Positions 1 through 7,356 of a stretch of DNA of 64,000 nucleotides are shown here, in pieces. The notes under the pieces are model-generated. The model was not told the DNA's origin and searched no databases. It saw only the letters and a list, made by a program, of their open reading frames with translations. Every line of letters begins with the position of its first letter. Positions within the stretch are counted from its first letter, which is position 1. The position numbers and the translations under genes were made by a program. Source of the stretch: Luteibacter sp. UNC138MFCol5.1 (GTDB lineage Bacteria > Pseudomonadota > Gammaproteobacteria > Xanthomonadales > Rhodanobacteraceae); NCBI RefSeq assembly GCF_900110505.1, contig NZ_FODZ01000002.1, positions 767,076-831,075 of the forward strand, written 5' to 3'.

Positions 1-1
1 C

Positions 2-250
2 CTCGGGATCGGTCTTGTGCTCGCCGCTCACCAGCAGGAGGTTGCCCTGCGCGGAGATGCTGAGCTCATCTTCCGTGAAGCCGGCGACGGCCATGGTGAT
101 GCGATAGGCGTCGTCGCTCAGCTTGACCGAGTCGAAGGGAGGGTAGTTGTCGCCCTGCTGCGTGCGGGCGGCCGATTCCAGCAGGTCGAACACGCGATCG
201 AAGCCGATGCTCGAGCGGTGAAGCGGGGTGAAGTCGAGAAGAGTACGCAT
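2..250 (-). CDS. ibpA: Small heat-shock protein Hsp20/IbpA family (3' end beyond window)
   Basis: ATP-independent holdase chaperone that binds unfolding proteins in the cytoplasm during heat stress and hands them to DnaK/ClpB. Only the first 83 codons are present. The N-terminus MRTLLDFTPLHRSSIGFDRV, then a PPFDSVKL stretch and the start of the alpha-crystallin domain (YRITMAVAGFTEDELSISAQ), match the IbpA/HspA type. Another ATG lies two codons upstream (256-254), but the AGGAG Shine-Dalgarno would then sit only 3 nt away. The ATG at 250 has normal spacing, so I chose it. The gene is monocistronic as far as seen and carries a heat-shock promoter and a thermometer-like leader upstream. Confidence 0.88.
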   Translation of the reverse strand, partial: MRTLLDFTPLHRSSIGFDRVFDLLESAARTQQGDNYPPFDSVKLSDDAYRITMAVAGFTEDELSISAQGNLLLVSGEHKTDPE

Positions 251-252
251 GG

Positions 253-277
253 CCATATTCTCCTTGAAGCAACATGG
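253..277 (-). promoter_or_regulatory. ROSE-like RNA thermometer hairpin over the ibpA ribosome-binding site
   Basis: On the minus strand the leader just before ibpA can fold CCAU with AUGG at the base and UUGCU with AGGAG at the top, around a UCA loop. UUGCU facing the Shine-Dalgarno AGGAG, with one G-G opposition, is the signature of ROSE thermometers known from ibpA/hsp20 leaders: the site is hidden at low temperature and melts on heating. A second GC-rich stem (GCCGCC/GGCGGC) lies further upstream in the leader. The motif is seen directly; thermometer function is inferred from the family. Confidence 0.7.
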
Positions 278-341
278 AATGGGTTCTCAGCGCCGCCGTC
301 GCCCGGCGGCCAGGCCAGTCCCGAAGCGGCTGGCGGGAGAA

Positions 342-370
342 ATAATAGGGCGGCGTCGCGGCGTTTCAAG
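342..370 (-). promoter_or_regulatory. Sigma-32 (RpoH) type heat-shock promoter for ibpA
   Basis: Minus strand: CTTGAAA (364-370) followed after 13 nt by CCCTATTAT (342-350). This closely matches the RpoH consensus CTTGAAA-N11..16-CCCCATnT. It lies about 90 nt upstream of the small heat-shock gene, leaving room for the thermometer leader. Confidence 0.75.
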
Positions 371-409
371 CCCCTGCTTTCAGCCATCGTTTAGGCGAAA
401 TCGGCGCAT

Positions 410-439
410 AAAAAACGCCGCCTGTAGGAGCAGGCGGCG
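410..439 (-). terminator. Rho-independent terminator of the Oar-like TonB receptor
   Basis: Minus strand: CGCCGCCTG, a six-base loop, CAGGCGGCG and then a run of six T. It lies about 60 nt downstream of the receptor stop codon and upstream of the ibpA promoter, so it insulates the two same-strand genes. Confidence 0.85.
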
Positions 440-499
440 ATCTGGGGATGCATGCCCCATCCCTGGGGCTTTGTTCTTGTCGTAAGCGTGAGGCGTGTA

Positions 500-3400
500 T
501 CAGAAGTCGTACGTGGCGGTGAGGCGCGCGTAGCGAGGCGTCTGGTAGAACTGGCCCAGGTCGTAGTTGTTGTTGACCGTGACCGGGCCCGCTTCGTACG
601 TCGAGAAGCTGTTCAGCGGCTTGCGCTCGTTGGTCACGTTGAACACGCTGAGACCGAAGGCGAGCTTGCCGTCGAAGTAGTTCGGACGGTAGGTGACGGC
701 GAGGTCGAGCTGGCGGTACCACGGGTTGCGCTTGTCGCCCGGGTGCGACGGCATGCCGTTGCAGTTGTGGTACGACGAGCCGTAGCCCAGCGGATCCGGA
801 TCGGCCTCGGCATCCTCGAAGCCCAGGCACGACTTCGGCGCACCGGAAGCGAGGCGGAGGTTGCCCGAGACCATCCATTCCGGCGTGAACTGGTACGCGC
901 CGTACGCCTTGATCTGGTGCGTGCGGTCGTTCGACAGCAGGCCGTTGGCGTAGCGCATCAGTTCGGCCGAATCCCAATCCTGCGTCTTGGAGATGTCGGT
1001 CTGGCCGATGTCGGACTTCGTCTGGCCTTCGGTGTTGCCGTAGCTACGCGAGAACGTGTAGTCGACGCGACCCTGCCACTTGCCGTCGAACGGATGGTCG
1101 AGGTACAGGTCGAGCGCGTAGTAGTTGCGCTTGGCCTTCTGCGTGAAGCCCCAGTCCTGCTGGTTCATCTTCACTTCGGTGCGGCCGCCGTCGACGTTGG
1201 CGAGGCTGAACGTGTTGGTGGCGCCCGGGTTGAAGATCACGCAACCGGGGATGATCACGTTGTCCGGATTGCCGCCGTCCGCGGCGATCTTCTCGCCCAG
1301 CAGGCCCGTGTCGCACACGTCGTCGATCGCGCTCTTGAGCTTGCGCACCGTCACCTTCGCACCGGTGACCCAGCCATCGCCCAGCGTCTTGTCGAAGCCG
1401 AGGATGCCTTCGTCCTGGTACTGCGACTTCAGGTCACGCGCGCTGACCGCGATCGGATCGACCGGCTGGCCGTACTCGCCATCGGGCGACACCGCGCCCG
1501 GGCTGATCTCGGTCAGGCCCGTCGGACGGCCGAGCGAATCGATGCCGGTATAGGTGTAGAACACGTCCGTGTACGTCGACGGCGATGCGCCGCGCACGGC
1601 CACGTTGTTCGGCAGTGCGAGGTAGTAGCGACCGAGGTTGCCGTAGATCTTCAGCGACGAGTCGCCGAACACGTCCCAGCTCGCGCCGATACGCGGGGCC
1701 CACTGCGGGCCGCTGTTCACGTACGGACGGTTCTTGTCGTTGAAGTTCTTGAAGCTGTCGTTACGCACGCCGACGCTCAGCAGGAAGCGGTCGGTGATCT
1801 GCCAGCGGTCTTCCAGGTACTGGGCCTTCTGGTCGAGCGACATGCTCGTGACGGTGGAGAAGATGCGCTCCGTCACGTAGTAGCCGTCGCCACCCGGCGC
1901 GCCGACCCCCTGCGACGGACGGATCGGCACGTTCTCGTTACCCTCGGACGCGCGGCGATAGCGCAGGTAGTAACCCGGGCCGCTGGTGTCCTGGCCTTCG
2001 TTGCTGGCCGAGTAATGCATGTTGTCGATACCACCGGCGAGGTGGTGATCGCCCAGCTGCCACTCGAGGTCGAGGCGCAGGCCGTGCGTCCGGCTGCCGG
2101 CGTTGGGGGCCTGCGTCGTGGACGACGTGTTGAGGTTGGTGATCGGCGTGCCACCGTTCAGCGCCGGGTTCTGCAGGAACGGGCTGTCGATGTACGGCTG
2201 CTGGTCGAGGCCGGGCGTCGGGTTGTGCAGGTAGTCGGTCGTCCAGCCCTTGCCGTACGTGGCGGTGAAGGTCAGGTCGTCCGTGATGTAGCTGGTGTAC
2301 TTGGCGATCGCGTACTTCGAGGTGAGCTTCGACGTATCGGCGTTGGAGCCCAGCGGGCCGCCGACGGTACGCGTGTCGTAGTCGTAGTTGTAGTACGTGC
2401 CGCGCTGCTCGTCGGTGGAATGGATGCCCGTGAGCTCGAGGATGTTCGAGTCGGTGATGTTCCAGTCGACCTTCGCGTAGTACTTCGGCAGGTTGTACGT
2501 GTAGTGGTTGTTGGCGACCGGGTTGGCTTCCACCGACGCCGTGCTGACGCCCTCGCTCTTTTCCGCTTCCGCGGCGACGAAGAAGAACAGCTTGTCCTTG
2601 ATCAGCGGACCGCCCACGTACGCGCTGTACGTCGTGGTCCACTTGGTGTTGTCTTCGCGATTGCGATAGATCGAACCGACGAGGCTCGGATCGGCGTAGC
2701 CGTAGCCCGGAGGCAGGGCCTTGTTGCCGTAGTAGATGCTGCCGGCGGTGGAGGAGGCGAACTTCGGCTCCCACAGCACCTGCGCGCCGAAGTGCCAGTC
2801 GTTCGTGCCGCGCTTGCCGACCTGGCTGATCACGCCGCCATCCGAACGGCCGTACATGGCGCTGTAGCCGCCGGTGTAGACCTCCTGCTGGTCGATCGCG
2901 CCGTACGGCAGGCCGACGCCGCCGAGGTTACGGTACGGATCGGACGTATTGTAACCGTTGATGTAGTACGCATTTTCGGACGCGCCCGAACCACCGAACG
3001 ACACCGTGCGGTAGCGGCCGTTGCCGAGGTTGCTCGAACCCGGCACCGCGCCCGGCGCCAGCAGCGCGATCGCTTCGGCGTTACGGCCGAGCGGCAGGCG
3101 GGCGAGGGTCTGGGCCGTGACGATCGTGCGCGAGTCGACGGCGGTGGTGTCGATCGGCGGCAGCGTGTTCGCGGTCACCGTGACCTGATCGAGCGACTGG
3201 GCGCTGGCGGACGTGGTGGCGGCGGCGAACGAAACGTCCGTGGCGCCACCGACCTTGAGCTGCACGCCCTTGCGGGAGTCGACGACGGCGCCGTTGCGAA
3301 GCAGGTTGACGTCGTACGAGCCCACCGGGAGGTTACCGATGCGGTAACGGCCCTGCTCGTCGACGGCGACGGAACGGGTCAGACCCGTGCTGCTCGTGAC

Positions 3401-3559
3401 CTGGACGGTTTCGCCGGCGGCCGCGGGCACCTGGCCGAAGATGTCGGCGGTGGTGGACTGCGCGAAGACCGGAGCGCTGGCGCCGAAACCGACGGCCAGG
3501 GCGACTGCCAGCAGGGACGGCCGAAGCCCTCCGCGGTGGCGGATGGAATGAAACTGCAT
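500..3559 (-). CDS. TonB-dependent receptor with carboxypeptidase-regulatory-like domain (Oar type)
   Basis: Outer-membrane active transporter of about 1019 residues, powered through TonB/ExbBD; the substrate cannot be read from sequence. The start at 3559 has a GGGGAG ribosome-binding site and gives a clear signal peptide (MQFHSIRHRGGLRPSLLAVA, cleaved after VFAQ). Residues about 35-110 form an Ig-like CarboxypepD_reg domain (GRYRIGNLPVGSYDV). A TonB-box-like LDQVTVTAN and a plug domain (LPLGRNAEAIALLAPGAVPG) follow, then a long beta-barrel ending in an aromatic residue (TATYDF). Oar/OmpA-like receptors of this size are typical of Xanthomonadales and often lie near secreted peptidases. The frame stays open to 3754, but that extension lacks a ribosome-binding site and would bury the signal peptide. 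Confidence 0.92.
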   Translation of the reverse strand: MQFHSIRHRGGLRPSLLAVALAVGFGASAPVFAQSTTADIFGQVPAAAGETVQVTSSTGLTRSVAVDEQGRYRIGNLPVGSYDVNLLRNGAVVDSRKGVQLKVGGATDVSFAAATTSASAQSLDQVTVTANTLPPIDTTAVDSRTIVTAQTLARLPLGRNAEAIALLAPGAVPGSSNLGNGRYRTVSFGGSGASENAYYINGYNTSDPYRNLGGVGLPYGAIDQQEVYTGGYSAMYGRSDGGVISQVGKRGTNDWHFGAQVLWEPKFASSTAGSIYYGNKALPPGYGYADPSLVGSIYRNREDNTKWTTTYSAYVGGPLIKDKLFFFVAAEAEKSEGVSTASVEANPVANNHYTYNLPKYYAKVDWNITDSNILELTGIHSTDEQRGTYYNYDYDTRTVGGPLGSNADTSKLTSKYAIAKYTSYITDDLTFTATYGKGWTTDYLHNPTPGLDQQPYIDSPFLQNPALNGGTPITNLNTSSTTQAPNAGSRTHGLRLDLEWQLGDHHLAGGIDNMHYSASNEGQDTSGPGYYLRYRRASEGNENVPIRPSQGVGAPGGDGYYVTERIFSTVTSMSLDQKAQYLEDRWQITDRFLLSVGVRNDSFKNFNDKNRPYVNSGPQWAPRIGASWDVFGDSSLKIYGNLGRYYLALPNNVAVRGASPSTYTDVFYTYTGIDSLGRPTGLTEISPGAVSPDGEYGQPVDPIAVSARDLKSQYQDEGILGFDKTLGDGWVTGAKVTVRKLKSAIDDVCDTGLLGEKIAADGGNPDNVIIPGCVIFNPGATNTFSLANVDGGRTEVKMNQQDWGFTQKAKRNYYALDLYLDHPFDGKWQGRVDYTFSRSYGNTEGQTKSDIGQTDISKTQDWDSAELMRYANGLLSNDRTHQIKAYGAYQFTPEWMVSGNLRLASGAPKSCLGFEDAEADPDPLGYGSSYHNCNGMPSHPGDKRNPWYRQLDLAVTYRPNYFDGKLAFGLSVFNVTNERKPLNSFSTYEAGPVTVNNNYDLGQFYQTPRYARLTATYDF

Positions 3560-3720
3560 GGATATCTCCCCAGAACGACCCAGTGCATGGGCCACCGAAA
3601 TGGCCATGACCGCCGGCGCGTCGACGCGTGCTGCGAGGAAGTCCTGCCGATGCGGCACCCACTCCCCCGAGCGGTCGTGCCGTTCCCCCGTAGCACAGCG
3701 AAGAAGCCGTGCAGTCACGG

Positions 3721-3762
3721 TGTCGCGAGCCCCGATCAAATGATGGGGTATCACTCGCGACA
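3721..3762 (-). promoter_or_regulatory. Strong hairpin at the predicted 5' end of the TonB receptor mRNA
   Basis: Perfect 9-nt outer arms (TGTCGCGAG at 3721-3729, CTCGCGACA at 3754-3762) enclose a second CCCC/GGGG stem. The predicted transcription start of the receptor (about 3761, from the promoter at 3768-3797) falls at the edge of the hairpin, so the mRNA would begin as a stem-loop. It may be a stabilising 5' stem or part of a regulatory leader. The rest of the leader (3560-3720) shows nothing else I recognise. Confidence 0.5.
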
Positions 3763-3767
3763 GACGA

Positions 3768-3797
3768 AACTTAGGGGGCTTTGATGCACCGTGTCAA
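3768..3797 (-). promoter_or_regulatory. Putative promoter of the Oar-like TonB receptor
   Basis: Minus strand: perfect -35 TTGACA (3792-3797), 18-nt spacer, -10 TAAGTT (3768-3773, only three matches). Just upstream is a palindrome TTTGAG-N6-CTCAAA (3805-3822) that could be an operator. The leader would be about 200 nt. Confidence 0.45.
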
Positions 3798-3922
3798 CGA
3801 AAATTTGAGCTTTTACTCAAAAAAGTTTCCCTGACACGTTTTCGCAAGAAATCGCGCTGAAATGAACGACCTGGCTCGTCTTACCGAATGCAAACGCTCG
3901 CGGCCGCATACCGGTTACGGGC

Positions 3923-4387
3923 TCAGATGTCCACGTCCCTTCCACGCTGGGCCTCGCATTGCCGCAACGTCGTCGCCAGGACGCCGGCCTCGTCGGGGTT
4001 CCTGTCCGACCCGCCTTCGCGAAGGATAAGCACGCGGACCTCCATCGCCTTGCGCAGGTTGTCGCGCGCTTCCTGGCCGCAGGGCGTGCGCGGCTTCCAC
4101 GACGACAGCGCTTCACCGCGCTCGACGAGCCGCCCGAGCACCGTGGCGCGATCCCCGGCGGCGGCCCTGCCCGCCTCGTCGACCTGTGCCTGCCATTCGC
4201 TCACCACGCCACGCAGGTCCGCCGTGTCGGCCGCCAGGGCTTTCGCATCGGCTTCCCGGGCGCTGTGCGAGGCCGTGAAGGCGAGCATGGCCGTGGTCGC
4301 CGATGCCAGGAAAGCGACCACGACGACGCCGATCGCGGCCTTGCGTCCGCTGGTACCACTGGAGCTTTTGTCGTTTCCGGCCGTCAT
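3923..4387 (-). CDS. Uncharacterised single-pass membrane protein
   Basis: Predicted 154-residue protein of unknown function. The start at 4387 is preceded by GAGGTG at good spacing. After a polar N-terminus (MTAGNDKSSSGTSGRK) comes one transmembrane segment at about residues 17-38 (AAIGVVVVAFLASATTAMLA). An Ala/Glu/Arg-rich, probably helical periplasmic part follows, with two cysteines (PCGQEARDN and RQCEAQR) that could form a disulfide. No catalytic motif is visible. It is divergent from the exonuclease/phosphatase-fold gene at 4541. The stop is near 3923 and no terminator hairpin is evident behind it. Confidence 0.6.
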   Translation of the reverse strand: MTAGNDKSSSGTSGRKAAIGVVVVAFLASATTAMLAFTASHSAREADAKALAADTADLRGVVSEWQAQVDEAGRAAAGDRATVLGRLVERGEALSSWKPRTPCGQEARDNLRKAMEVRVLILREGGSDRNPDEAGVLATTLRQCEAQRGRDVDI

Positions 4388-4480
4388 GGACACCTCGATG
4401 CGTGATCGCACTATTCTGCCCCAGCGACGCGTCCGGGGCGGCACGATGCGACAACGACGCATGGTCGCAGGACGCCTGTC

Positions 4481-4510
4481 ACGACAACGATGTCGTTACG
4501 TCGATATAGT
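4481..4510 (+). promoter_or_regulatory. Possible promoter/operator upstream of the exonuclease/phosphatase-family gene
   Basis: A perfect inverted repeat ACGACA-ACGA-TGTCGT (4481-4496) lies directly upstream of TATAGT (4505-4510), a good -10 hexamer about 30 nt before the gene start. A repressor or activator bound there would cover the -35 region. Pattern match only. Confidence 0.35.
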
Positions 4511-4540
4511 CGGGCGCTCACCCAAACGAAGCCGGAGCCC

Positions 4541-5371
4541 ATGACTCGTCTCTCGCGCATTGCGTTCACGCTGATCGCCGCCGCCATCGCCCTCCCCGCC
4601 ACCGCCGACGACCTGAAGGTCATGTCGTTCAACGTCCGCACCATGACGGGCAACGACGGAGCGAACGGCTGGGAGCATCGACGCGACCTCTTCGCCGACA
4701 CCATCCGCCAGCTGCACCCGGACGTGATCGGCACGCAGGAGCTCTACAAGCAGCAGGGCGACGACACGGTGGAGCGCCTCCCCGAATACGTCTGGTTCGG
4801 TCGCGATCGTTACGGCAAGCACACCGACGAGCACATGGGCATCTTCTACCGGAAGGACTCCCTCAAGGTGATCGAGACGGGGGACTTCTGGCTTTCGGAC
4901 ACGCCCGACAAGGTCGCCAGCATCACGTGGGGCAACATCTTCCCGCGCATGGTGAACTGGGCCCTGTTCGAACGCCTCTCGGACCACAAGCGCTTCTACC
5001 TGCTCGACACGCATTATCCCTATCGCGACCAGGACGAAGACGCGCGCTCGCGCAGCGCCCGCGAGATGGCGGCATGGGTCGCGAAGCTGCCCAAGGGCGT
5101 GCCGGTGATCATCACGGGCGACTTCAACACGGGCCCGGACAGCGAGGCGCACAAGGCCCTGACCGCCACGTTCAAGGACGCATGGGACACCGCGCCGAAA
5201 CGCGAAGGCCCCGCGGAAACCTTCCACAACTTCACCGGCCAGGCGAACAAGCGGATCGACTGGATCCTTTATCGTGACATCAAGGCGATCTCGGTTCAGA
5301 CCGTCACCACATCGAAGGACGGCCGCTACCCGTCGGACCATTTCCCGGTGCAGGCGGATTTCGCGCTCTGA
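4541..5371 (+). CDS. Secreted endonuclease/exonuclease/phosphatase-family protein
   Basis: Metal-dependent phosphodiesterase/phosphatase fold (DNase I-like), 276 residues. The start at 4541 gives a signal peptide (MTRLSRIAFTLIAAAIALPA, cleaved near ATA-DD). Family motifs are visible in order: LKVMSFNVRT (catalytic Asn), VIGTQEL (metal-binding Glu), DTHYPYRDQ, VIITGDFNT (Asp and Asn of the active site), and RIDWILYR with a final SDHFPVQADF (catalytic Asp-His). All catalytic positions look intact. Exported members of this group act on phosphoesters such as sugar phosphates, nucleic acids or phospholipids; the substrate cannot be decided here. It stands alone, with the next gene on the other strand. 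Confidence 0.85.
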   Translation: MTRLSRIAFTLIAAAIALPATADDLKVMSFNVRTMTGNDGANGWEHRRDLFADTIRQLHPDVIGTQELYKQQGDDTVERLPEYVWFGRDRYGKHTDEHMGIFYRKDSLKVIETGDFWLSDTPDKVASITWGNIFPRMVNWALFERLSDHKRFYLLDTHYPYRDQDEDARSRSAREMAAWVAKLPKGVPVIITGDFNTGPDSEAHKALTATFKDAWDTAPKREGPAETFHNFTGQANKRIDWILYRDIKAISVQTVTTSKDGRYPSDHFPVQADFAL

Positions 5372-5455
5372 GTCAGGCCATCGTACCGAGCGAGCTTCCG
5401 GCGACGCCGGAGGCTCGCGCGATGCTTACGGAATGTGCAATGAGTTCGCTGCCTG

Positions 5456-5986
5456 CTACGGCAGGCCCGAAAATATGCGGACTTCCGCACACCGAAGTCC
5501 GGCCCCATCCTCTTCGCACGGACGGAAGCTCTGGATGAAATTGCGAATGTGTTGGCCGGCCATGGAGTCCCCGCTAGCCTCGACATGCACGTCGAGATAC
5601 TCGCCGTCTCTCCCGTACAAAAGATCGATGGATGTCCGGGATCGCACCATCGAGCATTGGTCGGTGGTGCCACCTTGCCGGCATGGCGAAGCACGCTCGA
5701 ATCGCGATTTATCAGGATTGTAGCCGCTGTAAATCCTGGCTTTCGCACCGTCCGAAAGCGTCACGTCGTACAGGACGTAATCGTGCAGCGGGGAAGTTAC
5801 GACCTTGCCGCCGCGCCCTATGCCAAAGCAGGCATTCGCCGTGTAGACGTTGCAGTACGGGAAAACGGTCCTGGCGTTCGCCGAACTCCTCAGGACCGAG
5901 CTGCATCCCGCGACCAGCGGTGCCAAGAACAGAAGCGCACAGACCGGGCGTGCAAGCCAGCGCACGGCAACGAGTGTCGGATTCAT
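5456..5986 (-). CDS. Uncharacterised lipoprotein
   Basis: Predicted 176-residue lipoprotein of unknown function. The start at 5986 follows an AAAGGAAAGG ribosome-binding site. The N-terminus MNPTLVAVRWLARPVCALLF ends in a lipobox LVAGC, so the mature protein would begin with a lipidated Cys. The mature part contains several further cysteines (FPYCNVYTANACFG, ASPCRQGGTTDQC, RPCEEDGAGLRC), suggesting disulfides in the periplasm. No domain is recognised. It is convergent with the upstream plus-strand gene across an 84-nt gap holding only a small hairpin (CCGGCGACGCCGG). Confidence 0.65.
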   Translation of the reverse strand: MNPTLVAVRWLARPVCALLFLAPLVAGCSSVLRSSANARTVFPYCNVYTANACFGIGRGGKVVTSPLHDYVLYDVTLSDGAKARIYSGYNPDKSRFERASPCRQGGTTDQCSMVRSRTSIDLLYGRDGEYLDVHVEASGDSMAGQHIRNFIQSFRPCEEDGAGLRCAEVRIFSGLP

Positions 5987-6112
5987 GGGCCTTTCCTTTG
6001 CTCCGTCGACGCGTAAGATTGCACGATCCCCGTAGCGCGACAACGTGCGTCCCCGTCGCCCGCCGGCAGGCCATGCGGCGGGAAGGGGCCGCCCACGCAG
6101 AGAGGAACACCG

Positions 6113-7165
6113 ATGTTTCGCAAGCCCATGGCCCTTCTGCTGCTGGTCGCCGCCAGTCTGCTGACCTCGATACCGGCGCTGGCCGCGTCACCCAGGCCCG
6201 GCGCCCAGACCTCCTATTTCGACAACACCGGCCGCGACGACGTGCTTTCCGGCGGGCAGAAGACGATCGTCATCGACACGCCCAAGGGCAAGTTCAAGGT
6301 GTGGACCAAGCGGGTCGGCAACAACCCGACGATCAAGGTTCTGCTGCTGCACGGCGGGCCGGGCGCCACGCACGAGTATTTCGAGGCGTTCGACAGCTAT
6401 TTCCCCGGCGCGGGCATCGAGTACTACTACTACGACCAGCTCGGCTCGGGGTTCAGCGACAAGCCCACCGATCCGTCGCTGTGGGATATCCCCCGTTTCG
6501 TCGACGAGGTGGAGCAGGTGCGCCAGGCGCTGCATCTGGATAAGGACAACTTCTTCGTCCTGGGCCATTCCTGGGGCGGCGTGCTGGCGATCGAGTACGC
6601 GCTGAAGTATCCGCAGCACCTCAAGGGCGTGATCATCTCCAACATGATGGACAGCATCCCCGCGTACAACGCGTACGCGAACAAGGTGCTGATGCCGGCG
6701 ATGGATCAGAAGAAGCTCGCGGAGGTGAAGAAACTTGAAGCGGAGAAGAAGACCTCCGATCCGCGGTACATGGAGCTCCTGATGCCCATGCACTACGAAC
6801 AGCACGTGCTGCGCATGCCGGCGGCACAGTGGCCCGAGCCCGTCGAGCGCTCGTTCGCGCACCTCAACGAGCAGGTGTACGTGATGATGCAGGGCCCGAG
6901 CGAACTGGGTGCCAGCGGCAAGCTGCTTCACTGGGATCGCAGCAAGGACCTGAAGAACATCACCGTGCCCACGCTGGTGATCGGGGCGAAGTACGACACG
7001 ATGGATCCCGCGTACATGGAAGCCATGGCGAAGAAGCTGCCCAACGGGCGGTTCCTGCTCTGCCCGAAGGGCGCCCATATGGCGATGTACGACGATCAGG
7101 CGACGTATTTCACGGGGCTGATCGGGTTCCTCAAGGATGTGGATGCGGGCGAGCCGATGAAGTGA
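6113..7165 (+). CDS. Exported proline iminopeptidase-like alpha/beta hydrolase (family S33)
   Basis: Serine hydrolase of 350 residues, probably releasing N-terminal proline or small amino-acid residues from peptides. A signal peptide (MFRKPMALLLLVAASLLTSI, then PALA) puts it in the periplasm or outside. Visible motifs are the oxyanion HGGPG of S33 peptidases, YYYDQLGSGFSD, the nucleophile elbow GHSWGG (Ser about residue 153), the acid in GAKYDTMD and the catalytic His in PKGAHMAMYDD. The length fits the proline iminopeptidase group with an inserted helical cap (KKLAEVKKLEAEKKTSDPR). An AGAGAGG-like site precedes the ATG. The gene ends just before a perfect REP palindrome that may act as its 3' boundary. 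Confidence 0.85.
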   Translation: MFRKPMALLLLVAASLLTSIPALAASPRPGAQTSYFDNTGRDDVLSGGQKTIVIDTPKGKFKVWTKRVGNNPTIKVLLLHGGPGATHEYFEAFDSYFPGAGIEYYYYDQLGSGFSDKPTDPSLWDIPRFVDEVEQVRQALHLDKDNFFVLGHSWGGVLAIEYALKYPQHLKGVIISNMMDSIPAYNAYANKVLMPAMDQKKLAEVKKLEAEKKTSDPRYMELLMPMHYEQHVLRMPAAQWPEPVERSFAHLNEQVYVMMQGPSELGASGKLLHWDRSKDLKNITVPTLVIGAKYDTMDPAYMEAMAKKLPNGRFLLCPKGAHMAMYDDQATYFTGLIGFLKDVDAGEPMK

Positions 7166-7179
7166 GGGTCCTTGCTGTC

Positions 7180-7246
7180 GTGGGAGCGGCCTTGGCCGCG
7201 ATGGGGGCTTGCGGCTAGCACCCATCGCGGCCAAGGCCGCTCCCAC
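7180..7246. repeat. REP palindrome, family A, perfect 26-bp arms
   Basis: Left arm 7180-7205 (starts GTGGGAGCGGCCTTGGCCGC), 15-nt loop, right arm 7221-7246, exact reverse complements. It lies between the iminopeptidase gene and parC. The same GTGGGAGCG...GCGAC theme recurs at seven or more other intergenic places in this window. Confidence 0.9.
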
Positions 7247-7356
7247 AGGGTTCGCCGCTGTCATATGTGCTGGCAGTCTTCGCTCCTGAGACGGCTTTCT
7301 GGCAACATCGCCCGGTTAACGACGCGCCGTGGCGCGCCTGCCGGATGCCGAAACCC

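Noticed and set aside
452..3784. Plus-strand open frame of 1110 codons
   Set aside because: Shadow of the TonB receptor on the minus strand; composition is Arg/Val/Ala-rich without motifs.
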